Shown here: positions 1 through 7,958 of the stretch, in pieces | Layout of the letters: every line of letters begins with the position of its first letter | How positions within the stretch are numbered: the stretch's first letter is position 1 | Assembly: GCF_020037125.1 (NCBI RefSeq) | Contig: NZ_JAIQDG010000006.1 | Location: 124,001 to 188,000, forward strand | Source: Myxococcus sp. RHSTA-1-4 | GTDB taxonomy: Bacteria; Myxococcota; Myxococcia; Myxococcales; Myxococcaceae | DNA: 64,000 nucleotides | Direction of reading: 5' to 3' | The notes under the pieces: model-generated | What the model saw: the letters and a program-made list of their open reading frames with translations, nothing else | Databases searched by the model: none | What the model was told of the DNA's origin: nothing | Position numbers and translations under genes: made by a program

Positions 1-389
1 ACGTTGCCGCGAAGCCGGGGCACCCACAGCACCGTCTGCGCCGCCGCGGGCACCGCGCGCAGCACCGGCCGCGGCACCACGGTGAGCTGCACGCGGCCCA
101 CCTCCTCGCCCTCGTGCAGCGCGCGCACGGTGTACGAGCCCGTCCGCGCGAAGGCGTGGGACAGCCGCGCGGCCTTCACGGGCGCGGTGCCATCACCCGG
201 CTCCCAGGTGACGGCCGTCGCGCCCTCCTCACGCGAGCCGAGCTCCACCGGCACGCCCGCCTCCACCGTGCGGTCCTGCCCCATGTCCGGCCGCACCACC
301 CGCCGGCAGCCGGAGGCCCAGGGGCCCACGGCGACCGTCAGGAGCAGCAGCGCGACAAGCGGGGCGGAGGGGCGAGGAGGAGGCGGCAT
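1..389 (-). CDS. PKD-like surface lipoprotein, 3' end beyond the window
   Basis: The start ATG is at 389 and the frame stays open to the left edge (129 codons visible). The N-terminus has a hydrophobic stretch (LVALLLLTVAVG) followed by ASGC, a plausible though not ideal lipobox with Cys about residue 28. The next part reads as an Ig/PKD-like fold: VTWEPGDGTAPV, then LSHAFARTGSYTVRAL, the usual 'W-x-x-G-D-G-T ... H-x-F ... G-x-Y-x-V' pattern. It begins 8 nt after the stop of the upstream barrel gene, so it is the third gene of one operon. The domain is inferred from motif; the role is unknown. It is probably an envelope partner of the two genes before it. Confidence 0.6.
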   Translation of the reverse strand, partial: MPPPPRPSAPLVALLLLTVAVGPWASGCRRVVRPDMGQDRTVEAGVPVELGSREEGATAVTWEPGDGTAPVKAARLSHAFARTGSYTVRALHEGEEVGRVQLTVVPRPVLRAVPAAAQTVLWVPRLRGN

Positions 390-396
390 GAGCCGC

Positions 397-1125
397 TTAG
401 TAGTCCAGCGCCAGTCCGAACATCCAGCGCCGGCTGGACAGGTTGAGCCCGCCGCCGCCGAAATTGTTCACATCCGCGTAGGTGTACTCGGCGAACAGGT
501 AGCTGTGGTTCACCCCGATGTCCGTGTCGAAGTCGCGCGCGAAGCGCGGCTCCAGCACGTCCAGCATGAAGGCCACGCCGCCCGTGGCGCCCCAGCCCCA
601 CTCGCCGCCGTTGCCCTTCCGGCCATCCGCCGTCTCGGTGTCGCTCCCCTTGGTAATCCACCACGGCGTGTAGATGAGGCCCAGCTTGCCGTAGGGGACC
701 AGGGGGATGCCCCACTCGAAGGCGGCGTAATCGAACTTGTAGAAGACGTTGGCGCTCAGCGGAATCACCCTCAGCGCCGACTGTTCCGCCGCCGGGGCGC
801 CGCCCTCCAGCCGCGCGGGCGCGTACTTCTCCCCGTAGCCGGCCGACAGGCTCAGGCCCGCCGTACCGATGCCCTGGTAGAAGAAGCGCTGCATCTCCGC
901 CTCGAACAGCAGCAGCGACTCGTCACCGAAGAAGTCCTCGTACGGCGTGCCGCCAAGCCCTTCCTCCTCGTCGATGAGGGGCTTGTAACCGCCCAGCCTC
1001 AGCACCACCGCGCCACTGCGCGGAGACGCCAGCGACACCGGCTGCACCACCGGCGGCGCTTCCTGTCCCCAGGCGGGAAGCGACGACAGGAGCGCCGCGA
1101 ACCCCAGGGCCGTTGCCCGACTCAT
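397..1125 (-). CDS. Outer-membrane beta-barrel protein (MXAN_2562-like)
   Basis: This 242-aa protein starts with a signal peptide (MSRATALGFAALLSSLPAWGQ) and continues with alternating hydrophobic/aromatic strands, ending in an aromatic-rich barrel-type C-terminus (MFGLALDY). I chose ATG 1125 because it follows a GAGGAAG ribosome site, gives a clean signal peptide and makes a 4-nt ATGA overlap with the preceding gene; the longer open frame upstream has no signal peptide. Pairing with a MYXO-CTERM protein matches what I recall of the M. xanthus MXAN_2561/MXAN_2562 pair. A barrel of this size (about 8-10 strands) could be a structural or receptor protein. The function is not known. Confidence 0.65.
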   Translation of the reverse strand: MSRATALGFAALLSSLPAWGQEAPPVVQPVSLASPRSGAVVLRLGGYKPLIDEEEGLGGTPYEDFFGDESLLLFEAEMQRFFYQGIGTAGLSLSAGYGEKYAPARLEGGAPAAEQSALRVIPLSANVFYKFDYAAFEWGIPLVPYGKLGLIYTPWWITKGSDTETADGRKGNGGEWGWGATGGVAFMLDVLEPRFARDFDTDIGVNHSYLFAEYTYADVNNFGGGGLNLSSRRWMFGLALDY

Positions 1126-2015
1126 GACTGCTTCCTCCTCGACAACCAGATACCCAGAATGGCCAGCGCCGCGCCCCCGGCGAGGCTTCCACCCGCCACG
1201 CCACACCCGCCCCTCTCAGCCCCCCCGGCGTCGACGTAGGTGCCAAAGAAGCCGCGGCTCGCGACGGGCGTGCCCGTGCTCGGGTCCGACGCCTCGCTCG
1301 TGTTCTTCGACTGGTCCGTCGCATAGGCGAGGACCTGGTAGGTCACCCCGTTCTGCAGATCCGCCAGCTCCGCGGTGCCCGTGGCCGTCGTCTCGTCGCT
1401 GGCCACCTCGGCGCCGACACCTCCGTCCCCGTCCGTCAGCAGGGCCACCACCCTCACGGTGGAGTCGCTCTCGGCCGACACCGTGACGCCCAGCGCCGAG
1501 TCACGGGGAATCACCGCGCTGATGGTGGGCTTGGGCGGGGGCCGGGTGTCGAAGCGGATCTTCGGCGCAGTGCTCACCTTGACGTCGATGTCGCAGATAT
1601 TCGTCAGGCTGGCGGACTGGGTGAAGCCACAGACGCGCATCGTCTGGTCCACGGTGGCGGTGGAGCACGTCGTCGAGCCGCCATCCGCGGAGGTGAAGAC
1701 GGGGAGCTGGTCCACGGCGATGCGGCGTACCTCGGTCCCCGGATTGCCGACATTGCCCTCCGGCACCTCGTCCAGGACGTAGTCGCCCGCCGCCGGCGCC
1801 TCCCCGCAGCTGCTGGCCGTGGTCACCCAGAGCTGCAGCGGCTCACAGGCAGTCCCACCCGTGAAGCTCCATTTGAGGTCCAGGTTCCTGCCGCAGTCTT
1901 CGCGGTTGAGGCCAAGGGTATCGGAGGGATCGGTACTGCTACCGACCGTCAGGGTCAGGGTCTGCCCCAGGGCGGTCGACGCGAAGAGCAGGAGGCCAAC
2001 GAGTAGGAAACGCAT
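1122..2015 (-). CDS. MYXO-CTERM-anchored surface protein (MXAN_2561-like)
   Basis: This is a 297-aa secreted protein with signal peptide MRFLLVGLLLFASTALGQ, a Cys-rich middle (about residues 30-160), a fibronectin-III-like segment (about 165-255, with LQNGVTYQVLAYATDQSKN) and a C-terminal tripartite sorting tail: Gly/Cys (GGCGVAGG), hydrophobic helix (AALAILGIWL) and basic end (SRRKQS). Such tails are known in myxobacteria to be processed by myxosortases for surface anchoring. ATG 2015 is preferred over an upstream ATG at 2060 because it starts the signal peptide directly, although its ribosome site is weak. It overlaps the barrel gene by 4 nt, so the two are translationally coupled. Confidence 0.7.
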   Translation of the reverse strand: MRFLLVGLLLFASTALGQTLTLTVGSSTDPSDTLGLNREDCGRNLDLKWSFTGGTACEPLQLWVTTASSCGEAPAAGDYVLDEVPEGNVGNPGTEVRRIAVDQLPVFTSADGGSTTCSTATVDQTMRVCGFTQSASLTNICDIDVKVSTAPKIRFDTRPPPKPTISAVIPRDSALGVTVSAESDSTVRVVALLTDGDGGVGAEVASDETTATGTAELADLQNGVTYQVLAYATDQSKNTSEASDPSTGTPVASRGFFGTYVDAGGAERGGCGVAGGSLAGGAALAILGIWLSRRKQS

Positions 2016-2141
2016 GGGTACGCGCAGGCTAGCAATCGGGAGGCCACCCACAACCCCCATGCAACCGCCCTATTTCCCCCATGGCGGGCCCCCTCGGCCA
2101 CGCCAAACAGGCAGGGCGGCTCGAGGGGCTTTGCCAATTTG

Positions 2142-3176
2142 TCAGGCGGGGCGCTTCGCCAGGAGCATCCCCGCTTCCACCAGGTTGAGGGCGGCGCCCC
2201 GGGTGGCGTTGTCCACGGCGGCGAAGAGCGTCACCCACTCGGGGGCCTGGGGAAAGGCGCGAACCCGGCCCACATGCACCGCCGGGTCTGACGTCACCAG
2301 CATGGGCATGGGGTAGATGCGCTCGCCGGGGGCATCCAGCACCTTGAGGGTGGAGGACGTCTTGAGGGCGGCGCGCACCTGCTCCACGGGCCCCGGCTTC
2401 TTGAGCTGCACGTTGAGGGTGATGCCGTGGCCGTAGAAGCTGGGCACCTGCACCGCGGTGCCGGCGATGACGGGCACCTCGCCCCGGGCGGAGAACAGCC
2501 GGGCGGCCTCCAGCGTCCAGCCGCCCTCCTCCTCCGTCCAGGGGGAGTTCACCATGAAGCCGCTCACCTGGGGCACCAGGTTGAAGCCCACCCGGTGGGG
2601 GAAGACGTGGGGCTCCGGCTCGCGCCCGGACAAGAGGTCCGCCGTCTGCTTCTCCAGCTCCGCCACCCCGCGCACGCCCGCGCTGGACACGCCCATCATC
2701 GCCGTCACCTGCGCGCGCACCACGCCGAAGGCCCGGCGCAGCGGCTCCACCACGTGCACCACGGCGGAGGTGACGGCGCCCGGCAGGCACACCACGCGGC
2801 CCTTGAAGGTGAAGCCCGCGCCCAGCGCCTCGCCGTTGAAGCCCGGGAGGACGAGCGGCACGTTGCCGTCGCCCCGGAAGGCGGGGCTGACGTCCACCAC
2901 CCAGGCCCCCGCCGCCTGCGCGGCCGGGGCCAGCGTACGGGACGCCTCCGCCGGGGTGGCCAGCAGCACCACGCCCAGGCCCCGGAAGGCCTCCGGCGTG
3001 GCCCGCTCCACCTCCAGCGAGTCCTCGCCGTATTCCACGTCCAGGCCCTTCGAGCGCTCGGAGCCGAAGGCGCGCACGCGCTCGGCGGGCACGTCCTGCG
3101 CGTACAACGCGGCCAGCACCTCACGGCCCACCACGCCGGTGGCCCCCACCACGCCAATCATCACATCGTCTTTCAT
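2142..3176 (-). CDS. Aspartate-semialdehyde dehydrogenase paralogue lacking the catalytic Cys (Usg-1-like)
   Basis: The 344-aa protein has the Asd fold: an NADP-binding N-terminus (GVVGATGVVGREVL, residues 8-21) and a C-terminal domain with FYGH (His250). In active Asd enzymes the motif around the nucleophile is P-N-C-(S/T)-T. Here the same place reads P132-G-A134-V-T, so the catalytic Cys is Ala. The only nearby Cys (130) lies before the Pro and cannot align. E. coli Usg-1, a non-catalytic Asd paralogue, has the matching PDSLTSQ. I therefore do not call it an active Asd enzyme; the cell would need another asd for Lys/Met/Thr synthesis. AAAGGA lies 10-15 nt before the ATG. It follows tsaB on the same strand with no promoter evident. 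Confidence 0.75.
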   Translation of the reverse strand: MKDDVMIGVVGATGVVGREVLAALYAQDVPAERVRAFGSERSKGLDVEYGEDSLEVERATPEAFRGLGVVLLATPAEASRTLAPAAQAAGAWVVDVSPAFRGDGNVPLVLPGFNGEALGAGFTFKGRVVCLPGAVTSAVVHVVEPLRRAFGVVRAQVTAMMGVSSAGVRGVAELEKQTADLLSGREPEPHVFPHRVGFNLVPQVSGFMVNSPWTEEEGGWTLEAARLFSARGEVPVIAGTAVQVPSFYGHGITLNVQLKKPGPVEQVRAALKTSSTLKVLDAPGERIYPMPMLVTSDPAVHVGRVRAFPQAPEWVTLFAAVDNATRGAALNLVEAGMLLAKRPA

Positions 3177-3229
3177 GGGCGCGTCCTTTACTCACCCGCG
3201 CACGCGGACGCGAGGGCCGCGCGACGGCT

Positions 3230-3967
3230 TCAGTCTTCCTTCAACCGCGCCGTGGGCGCCGGCCCGGGCAGCGGGGGGAACTTCGGGTTGCGCTCCGGCT
3301 CGGAGGCGCGCACGTAGTGCGGCTCCAGCGCGAAGAGCGCCTGCAGCGAGCGCTCCTCCGGGAAGCGCACCAGCCGCGCCAGCTCCACCGCCGAGGGGAA
3401 GGCCGGCCCCGCCAGCAGCCGGTGCGGCGCCACGCCGTGGGACTCCAGCGCCGAGCGGTAGTCCACCAGCGCGGGCCCCAGCGCCAGCGCCCGGGGCTCC
3501 GCGGCCAGGCGCGCGGCCACCTCCTGGGGGGACATGGCCGTCTCCGGCTCCAGCGCCTCCACCGTCCCGCCCCGCCGCACGTACGCGCCCAGGTACAGGT
3601 CGTCCTTGCGCGCCACCGCCAGGCAGTACAGCGGCACGTCCTCCGGGCCCTCCAGCGCCACCGCCGCCAGCGACGAGGCCCCCGCCACCTTGAGGCCCGC
3701 CGCGTACGCCAGCGACTTCACCGTGGCCAGGCCGATGCGCAGCCCCGTGAAGGAGCCCGGCCCCAGGCCCACGGCCAGCCCCTCCAGTTCCGCCAGCTTC
3801 GCCCCGTGCCGGGACAGCAGCTCGCCGATGATGCCGGGCAGCACCTCGCTCTGCTTCTGGGGAGGCCCCACCACCACGTGCTCCAGCGCGCGCAGGCCGC
3901 CACCGGGCTCGCGCTCCACCAGGGCCAGGGACAGCGTCAGCGTCGAGGTGTCCAGCGAGAGGAACAT
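3230..3967 (-). CDS. tsaB: tRNA threonylcarbamoyladenosine biosynthesis protein TsaB
   Basis: A 245-aa ASKHA-fold protein beginning MFLSLDTSTLTLSLALVE, the typical TsaB/YeaZ start, followed by LAVGLGPGSFTGLRIGLATVKSLA (about residues 64-88), the family signature. TsaB is the non-catalytic partner that, with TsaD and TsaE, transfers threonylcarbamoyl to A37 of ANN-decoding tRNAs in the cytoplasm. Length agrees with the family (about 230 aa). It sits 11 nt after the RlpA-like gene, in a run of envelope-biogenesis genes on the same strand. No tsaD or tsaE is in the window. Confidence 0.9.
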   Translation of the reverse strand: MFLSLDTSTLTLSLALVEREPGGGLRALEHVVVGPPQKQSEVLPGIIGELLSRHGAKLAELEGLAVGLGPGSFTGLRIGLATVKSLAYAAGLKVAGASSLAAVALEGPEDVPLYCLAVARKDDLYLGAYVRRGGTVEALEPETAMSPQEVAARLAAEPRALALGPALVDYRSALESHGVAPHRLLAGPAFPSAVELARLVRFPEERSLQALFALEPHYVRASEPERNPKFPPLPGPAPTARLKED

Positions 3968-3978
3968 GGGGCCGCTCC

Positions 3979-4458
3979 CTACACCGGCGCGGCCCAGGAC
4001 GCCCGGGGAATCTCCGACACGGGGGTGGCGCAGCGGTACAGCCGCACGCGGGCCACGCCCTTGTCCACCATGCCCAGCTTCTTCGCGGCGGCCAGCGACA
4101 CGTCGATGATGCGGCCCTCCACGAAGGGGCCGCGGTCATTCACCCGCACCTCCACCTGCCTCCCGTTCTCCATGTTCACCACGCGCACGCAGGAGCCGAA
4201 GCGCTCCTTGCGGTGCGCGGCGGTGAGCGCGTTCTGGTTGAAGCGCTCGCCGCTGGCGGTGGGCCGGCCGTGCAGGCCCGGGCCGTAGAAGGACGCGAGC
4301 CCCTCGCCCAGGTACGTGCGCGGCATCTGTTCGCGCTTCGTCACGGGCGGCGAGCCACCGGCCGTGGAAGTCTCCGGAGGCTGGGGCTTCGCGGCGCGCT
4401 GGGCACAGCCCGCGAGCACGCTCAACCCCAACACGCACGCAACGGCACTTCCTCGCAT
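3979..4458 (-). CDS. RlpA-family double-psi beta-barrel lipoprotein
   Basis: A 159-aa lipoprotein: MRGSAVACVLGLSVLAGC gives a clear lipobox (LAGC, Cys18). The mature part holds the RlpA double-psi barrel (about residues 50-148): EGLASFYGPGLHGRPTASGE, FNQNALTAAHR, then VRVNDRGPFVEGRIIDVS, keeping the Asp of the NDRGP motif needed by lytic transglycosylase members. There is no C-terminal SPOR domain, so targeting to denuded septal peptidoglycan is not supported. The likely role is peptidoglycan cleavage or binding at the outer-membrane face. It starts 7 nt after the rseP stop. Some RlpA-fold proteins are inactive, so the enzymatic activity is inferred. Confidence 0.8.
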   Translation of the reverse strand: MRGSAVACVLGLSVLAGCAQRAAKPQPPETSTAGGSPPVTKREQMPRTYLGEGLASFYGPGLHGRPTASGERFNQNALTAAHRKERFGSCVRVVNMENGRQVEVRVNDRGPFVEGRIIDVSLAAAKKLGMVDKGVARVRLYRCATPVSEIPRASWAAPV

Positions 4459-4464
4459 GGCACC

Positions 4465-6096
4465 TCAGCGCATGACGTCGTTGGAGACAGCCAGCAGCAT
4501 CAGCATGATGAGCAGCGCCAGGCCGACCATGTTGGCCACCTCCCGCACCCGCACGGGGATGGGGCGGCGGCGGATTCCCTCCCACGCGGCGGACAGCAGG
4601 TGGAAGCCGTCCAGCACGGGGATGGGCAGCAGGTTCATCACCCCCAGGTTGATGGAGATGATGGCCATCAGGTTGAGGAAGGTGTCCAGGCCCTGCTCGG
4701 CGCTCTTGGCGGCCATCTGGTACATCATGATGGGCCCGCCCACCGTGCTCAGCGGCACGCTGCCCACGAAGAGGCCGCCGATGACCTTCACCATCTGACC
4801 GACAATCTTCGGGACGACGAGGGCCGCCTCCTTGAGCGCCGCGCCCGGCCCCATGTGGACCGTCACCTCGTCCAGCACGGGCCTGTCCGCCAGCCGGATG
4901 TCCCAGTTGAGCACGCCCAGCACCACCGGCTTGGAGGGGTTGCCCATGCCGTCCACCGTCTCCAGCGGCGCCTGCGCGACCTTCTCCGTGCGCTCACCGC
5001 CCGCCCCCCGCCACGTCAGGGTGAAGGGCTGCTCCTTCAGCGCGTTGAGCCTCGTGGCGAACTGGTGGAACGACTCCACCGGCGTCCCGTCGATGGAGAC
5101 GAGCCTGTCACCCGGCCGCAGGCCCGCCTTCGCGGCCGCGCTGCCCGGCGCCACCGTGGCGACGTACGGGTCCGCGGACTCCGCGCCCAGCGCCGCCAGC
5201 CCCTCCCCCGCCTGCTTGGGCACCGTGACTTTCAGCACCTGGGGAAGCCGCCCCGCCACCGCGCCCACCTGCACCGGCTCCAGCCGCCGCACCGAGAGCT
5301 CGAGGGGCGTCCCCTCCGGGTGCTTGTCCACCGCCTGGTGGAGACGGGCCTCGTCCCGCACGGGCACGCCATTGACGGCCAGGACGCGGTCGAAGGTGCG
5401 CAGGCCGGCCTGCTCGGCGATGGAGCCCGGAGGCACGCCCACCAGCGTGGGCCTCGACACCGACTCCACGCCAATCTTTCCCCGCTCCACCGTGTCGATG
5501 GGGGACGAGTCCACCACCTTCACCGGCGTCACCTTCACCGTCTGCGGCTTCCCGTCCCGCTCCACCACGATGTCGATGGGCCGCTCGAAGCGGCCGACGA
5601 ACGCGTCGACCATGTCGTCGAAGGTGCGCACCGGCTCACCATCCACGGACATGATTCTGTCGCCGGGGCGGATGCCGGCGGCGGCGGCGGGCATGCCCGG
5701 GCTGACGGAGCCCACCAGGGTGGACGTGGCCTGGTGCGGGCCGAGGAAGACGAAGAAGTAGATGAGGACCGGGAAGATGAGGTTGAAGGCGGGGCCGGCC
5801 AGGACGATGAGGCCGCGCTTCCAGGGAGGCTGCGCCAGGAAGCCCCGGCTGGCCTCCTCCGGACTGAGCTCCTCGTGGGGCAGGTCACCCGCCATCTTCA
5901 CGAAGCCGCCCAGGGGCAGCAGGGCAATCTGGTACTCCGTCTCACCCTTGGTGAAGCCAATCAGCTTCGGACCGAAGCCGATGGAGAACTTCAGGACCTT
6001 CACCCCACAGGCCTTGGCCACGAGGAAGTGGCCGAGCTCGTGCACCGTGACGAGCACGCCCAACAGCACGATGAAGGACAAGGCGTTCTGGAGCAT
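4465..6096 (-). CDS. rseP: RIP site-2 metalloprotease RseP, with three PDZ domains
   Basis: A 543-aa intramembrane zinc protease. The first membrane helix carries HELGH (H19-E20-x-x-H23) and the C-terminal helices carry NLLPIPVLDGFHL, with the Asp that completes the zinc site. The region between holds three PDZ-like units, each with an 'A-G-x-(R)-x-x-D-R' core: SPGMPAAAAGIRPGDRI, PPGSIAEQAGLRTFDRV and APGSAAAKAGLRPGDRL. E. coli RseP has two PDZ domains and about 450 aa. ATG 6096 is chosen because the membrane helix begins right after it; the upstream TTG at 6132 would add 12 unsupported residues. Expected substrates are anti-sigma factors or signal peptides; none is in the window. It lies downstream of cdsA in the usual uppS-cdsA-rseP order, without dxr. 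Confidence 0.88.
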   Translation of the reverse strand: MLQNALSFIVLLGVLVTVHELGHFLVAKACGVKVLKFSIGFGPKLIGFTKGETEYQIALLPLGGFVKMAGDLPHEELSPEEASRGFLAQPPWKRGLIVLAGPAFNLIFPVLIYFFVFLGPHQATSTLVGSVSPGMPAAAAGIRPGDRIMSVDGEPVRTFDDMVDAFVGRFERPIDIVVERDGKPQTVKVTPVKVVDSSPIDTVERGKIGVESVSRPTLVGVPPGSIAEQAGLRTFDRVLAVNGVPVRDEARLHQAVDKHPEGTPLELSVRRLEPVQVGAVAGRLPQVLKVTVPKQAGEGLAALGAESADPYVATVAPGSAAAKAGLRPGDRLVSIDGTPVESFHQFATRLNALKEQPFTLTWRGAGGERTEKVAQAPLETVDGMGNPSKPVVLGVLNWDIRLADRPVLDEVTVHMGPGAALKEAALVVPKIVGQMVKVIGGLFVGSVPLSTVGGPIMMYQMAAKSAEQGLDTFLNLMAIISINLGVMNLLPIPVLDGFHLLSAAWEGIRRRPIPVRVREVANMVGLALLIMLMLLAVSNDVMR

Positions 6097-6180
6097 GGGC
6101 GCAACAGTAATCGTGGGCGCCCGGACGGACAACGCACAACGGGGCCCGCCGAGCAGGCGGGCAGGCGGAACGGCGCGGAC

Positions 6181-7011
6181 CTACGGCAGGAGGCCGCGCA
6201 CGAACTGCACGTAGACGAACACCAGGGGGGCGTTGAACAGCAGCGCGTCGATGCGGTCCAGGATGCCGCCGTGCCCGGGGATGAGGAAGCCCGAGTCCTT
6301 CACCCCGTACGCCCGCTTGAGCATGGACTCGCACAGGTCGCCAATGGGCCCCAGGATTCCGCCGGCCACGCCCAGCAGCACGCAGTCCCACACGGTGAAG
6401 ACGGGGAAGAAGCCGGCCCTGGCGATGAACATGCCGCCCACCGAGCCCACCATGCCCCCGAAGAACCCTTCCCACGTCTTGTTGGGGCTCACCTCGGGGT
6501 AGAGCTTGTGCTTCCCCAGGAAGCGGCCGAAGAAGTACGCGGCCGTGTCGTTGGCCCAGGTGATGGTCAGCGCACAGATGACCCACGCCAGGCCATGCTC
6601 TGGCAGCAGGCGCAGGGCGGACAGCGCGGTGAGGCCCACCGAGCCATACAGGAAGCCGTTGACCAGGTGCGCCGTGCGGGTGGGGGCCTCGGCCAGGGGG
6701 CCCTTGAAGAGGTGGTATATCCAGGCGAAGAACGCGAAGACGATGGTCAGCCAGAAGGCCGTCTCGCCGGTGCGGGCGGCGTCCTTCATGGGCAGGAAGG
6801 GCAGCACGGCGGCGAAGGCCATGCCCACCCAGGCGGCCACCGTCAGCCGCTTCTGGACGATGAGGTAGTACTCGCCGACACAGGCCGCGGCGGCCACCGC
6901 GAGCAGCCCGGCGCTCCACACGCCGCCCAGCAGGAGCAGCACGAGCACCAGGGGCAGCAACGTCACTGCCGAGACGACGCGGATGACGAGGTTTCGGTTC
7001 TTTTCGTTCAC
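6181..7011 (-). CDS. cdsA: Phosphatidate cytidylyltransferase CdsA
   Basis: A 276-aa polytopic inner-membrane enzyme that makes CDP-diacylglycerol from phosphatidate and CTP, the branch point of phospholipid synthesis. The CDP-DAG synthase signature is near the C-terminus: S-M-L-K-R-A-Y-G-V-K-D-S, then IPGHGGILDRIDALL. About eight hydrophobic segments are visible from residue 10 on. The start is GTG at 7011, which overlaps the uppS stop as GTGA (4 nt); longer open frame upstream has no membrane character. Translational coupling to uppS fits the usual cluster of isoprenoid carrier and phospholipid genes. Confidence 0.92.
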   Translation of the reverse strand: MNEKNRNLVIRVVSAVTLLPLVLVLLLLGGVWSAGLLAVAAAACVGEYYLIVQKRLTVAAWVGMAFAAVLPFLPMKDAARTGETAFWLTIVFAFFAWIYHLFKGPLAEAPTRTAHLVNGFLYGSVGLTALSALRLLPEHGLAWVICALTITWANDTAAYFFGRFLGKHKLYPEVSPNKTWEGFFGGMVGSVGGMFIARAGFFPVFTVWDCVLLGVAGGILGPIGDLCESMLKRAYGVKDSGFLIPGHGGILDRIDALLFNAPLVFVYVQFVRGLLP

Positions 7012-7796
7012 GCCTTGGCCCGCTGGGGAGGGTCCTCCCGCTGCACCTGGGCGGACGTCAACCCGAAGCGCCGCTCGCGTTGCTGGTACTGCGCCACGCA
7101 GCGGAGGAACTCCTCGGTGCGGAAGTCCGGCCACAGGGCGTCCGTGAAGCACAGCTCCGCGTACGCCACCTGCCAGAGGAGGAAGTTGGACACGCGCAGC
7201 TCGCCGCTGGTGCGCACCACGAGGTCCAGCGGCGGCAGCCCGTTCGTCCACAGGAACTGCTCGAAGTCCTTCTCCTCCACCTGTCCCGCCCGCAGCTCCC
7301 CCTTGGAGATGGCCTCCGCCAGGCGCTGGGCGGCCCGGAGGATTTCCTCCCGCCCGCCGTAGGACAGGGCCAGCGACAGCACCATGCCGGTGTTGTGGGC
7401 GGAGTCGGCGATCAGCGAGTCGAGCGGCTCGCGCACGTAGCGGGGCAGCCGGTCGATGTCGCCGATGGCGTTGAGGCGGATGCCGTTGTCGAGGATTTCG
7501 GGGCGCTCGCGCTCGAGGTAGTCGCGCAGCAACTCCATGAGGCCGGCGACCTCCTCGGCGGGCCGGGCCCAGTTCTGGGAGGAGAAGGCGTAGAGCGTCA
7601 GGGCCTGGATGCCCAGGCGGCGCGCGGCGCGGGTCACCTCGCGCACGCTGGAGCTGCCCTCGCGGTGGCCCTCCAGCCGGGGCAGCCCCCGGGACTCCGC
7701 CCAGCGGCCGTTGCCATCCATGATGATGCCCACGTGGCGAGGCACCGGACGGGCCTTCACCTGTAGCTCGAGGGCGGAAACCGAGGGGCGTTCCAT
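7008..7796 (-). CDS. uppS: Isoprenyl transferase (undecaprenyl diphosphate synthase)
   Basis: A 262-aa cis-prenyltransferase that builds the C55 lipid carrier for peptidoglycan and O-antigen from farnesyl and isopentenyl diphosphates. The family motif HVGIIMDGNGRWA is at residues 21-33, with catalytic Asp27; LYAFSSQNWARP and VRTSGELRVSNFLLWQ follow at the expected places. ATG 7796 is preferred; an in-frame GTG at 7808 would add four residues. It is the first gene of the minus-strand run uppS-cdsA-rseP-(rlpA-like)-tsaB-(asd-like). No frr or pyrH lies upstream here, where an SDR gene ends instead. Confidence 0.93.
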   Translation of the reverse strand: MERPSVSALELQVKARPVPRHVGIIMDGNGRWAESRGLPRLEGHREGSSSVREVTRAARRLGIQALTLYAFSSQNWARPAEEVAGLMELLRDYLERERPEILDNGIRLNAIGDIDRLPRYVREPLDSLIADSAHNTGMVLSLALSYGGREEILRAAQRLAEAISKGELRAGQVEEKDFEQFLWTNGLPPLDLVVRTSGELRVSNFLLWQVAYAELCFTDALWPDFRTEEFLRCVAQYQQRERRFGLTSAQVQREDPPQRAKA

Positions 7797-7905
7797 GAAG
7801 CCGCGCACCCTATCGACGCCGCCGCGCCGCGTCCACGGGCGCGTGGCCCAACCGTCACTCGGGGCCCCCGGCCGGTCGCCCGCGGGGCGCGAACGGCTGG
7901 AGCCC

Positions 7906-7957
7906 CCGCGAGAGACCTGTGCATGTGGGTCCAGGTAGACACACCCCTCTCTCGCGG
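7906..7957. repeat. Ten-bp inverted repeat directly after the SDR stop codon
   Basis: CCGCGAGAGA at 7906-7915 is perfectly repeated in inverse as TCTCTCGCGG at 7948-7957, with a 32-nt spacer. The right arm begins one base after the stop codon of the SDR gene, so its transcript would end in this hairpin. There is no U tract on either strand. It may be a transcript-end or stability structure. Confidence 0.4.
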
Positions 7958-7958
7958 A

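Noticed and set aside
4213-7362. A 1049-codon plus-strand frame across rlpA, rseP, cdsA and uppS.
   Set aside because: It spans four well-supported minus-strand genes and encodes His/Arg/Gln-rich sequence with no domain.
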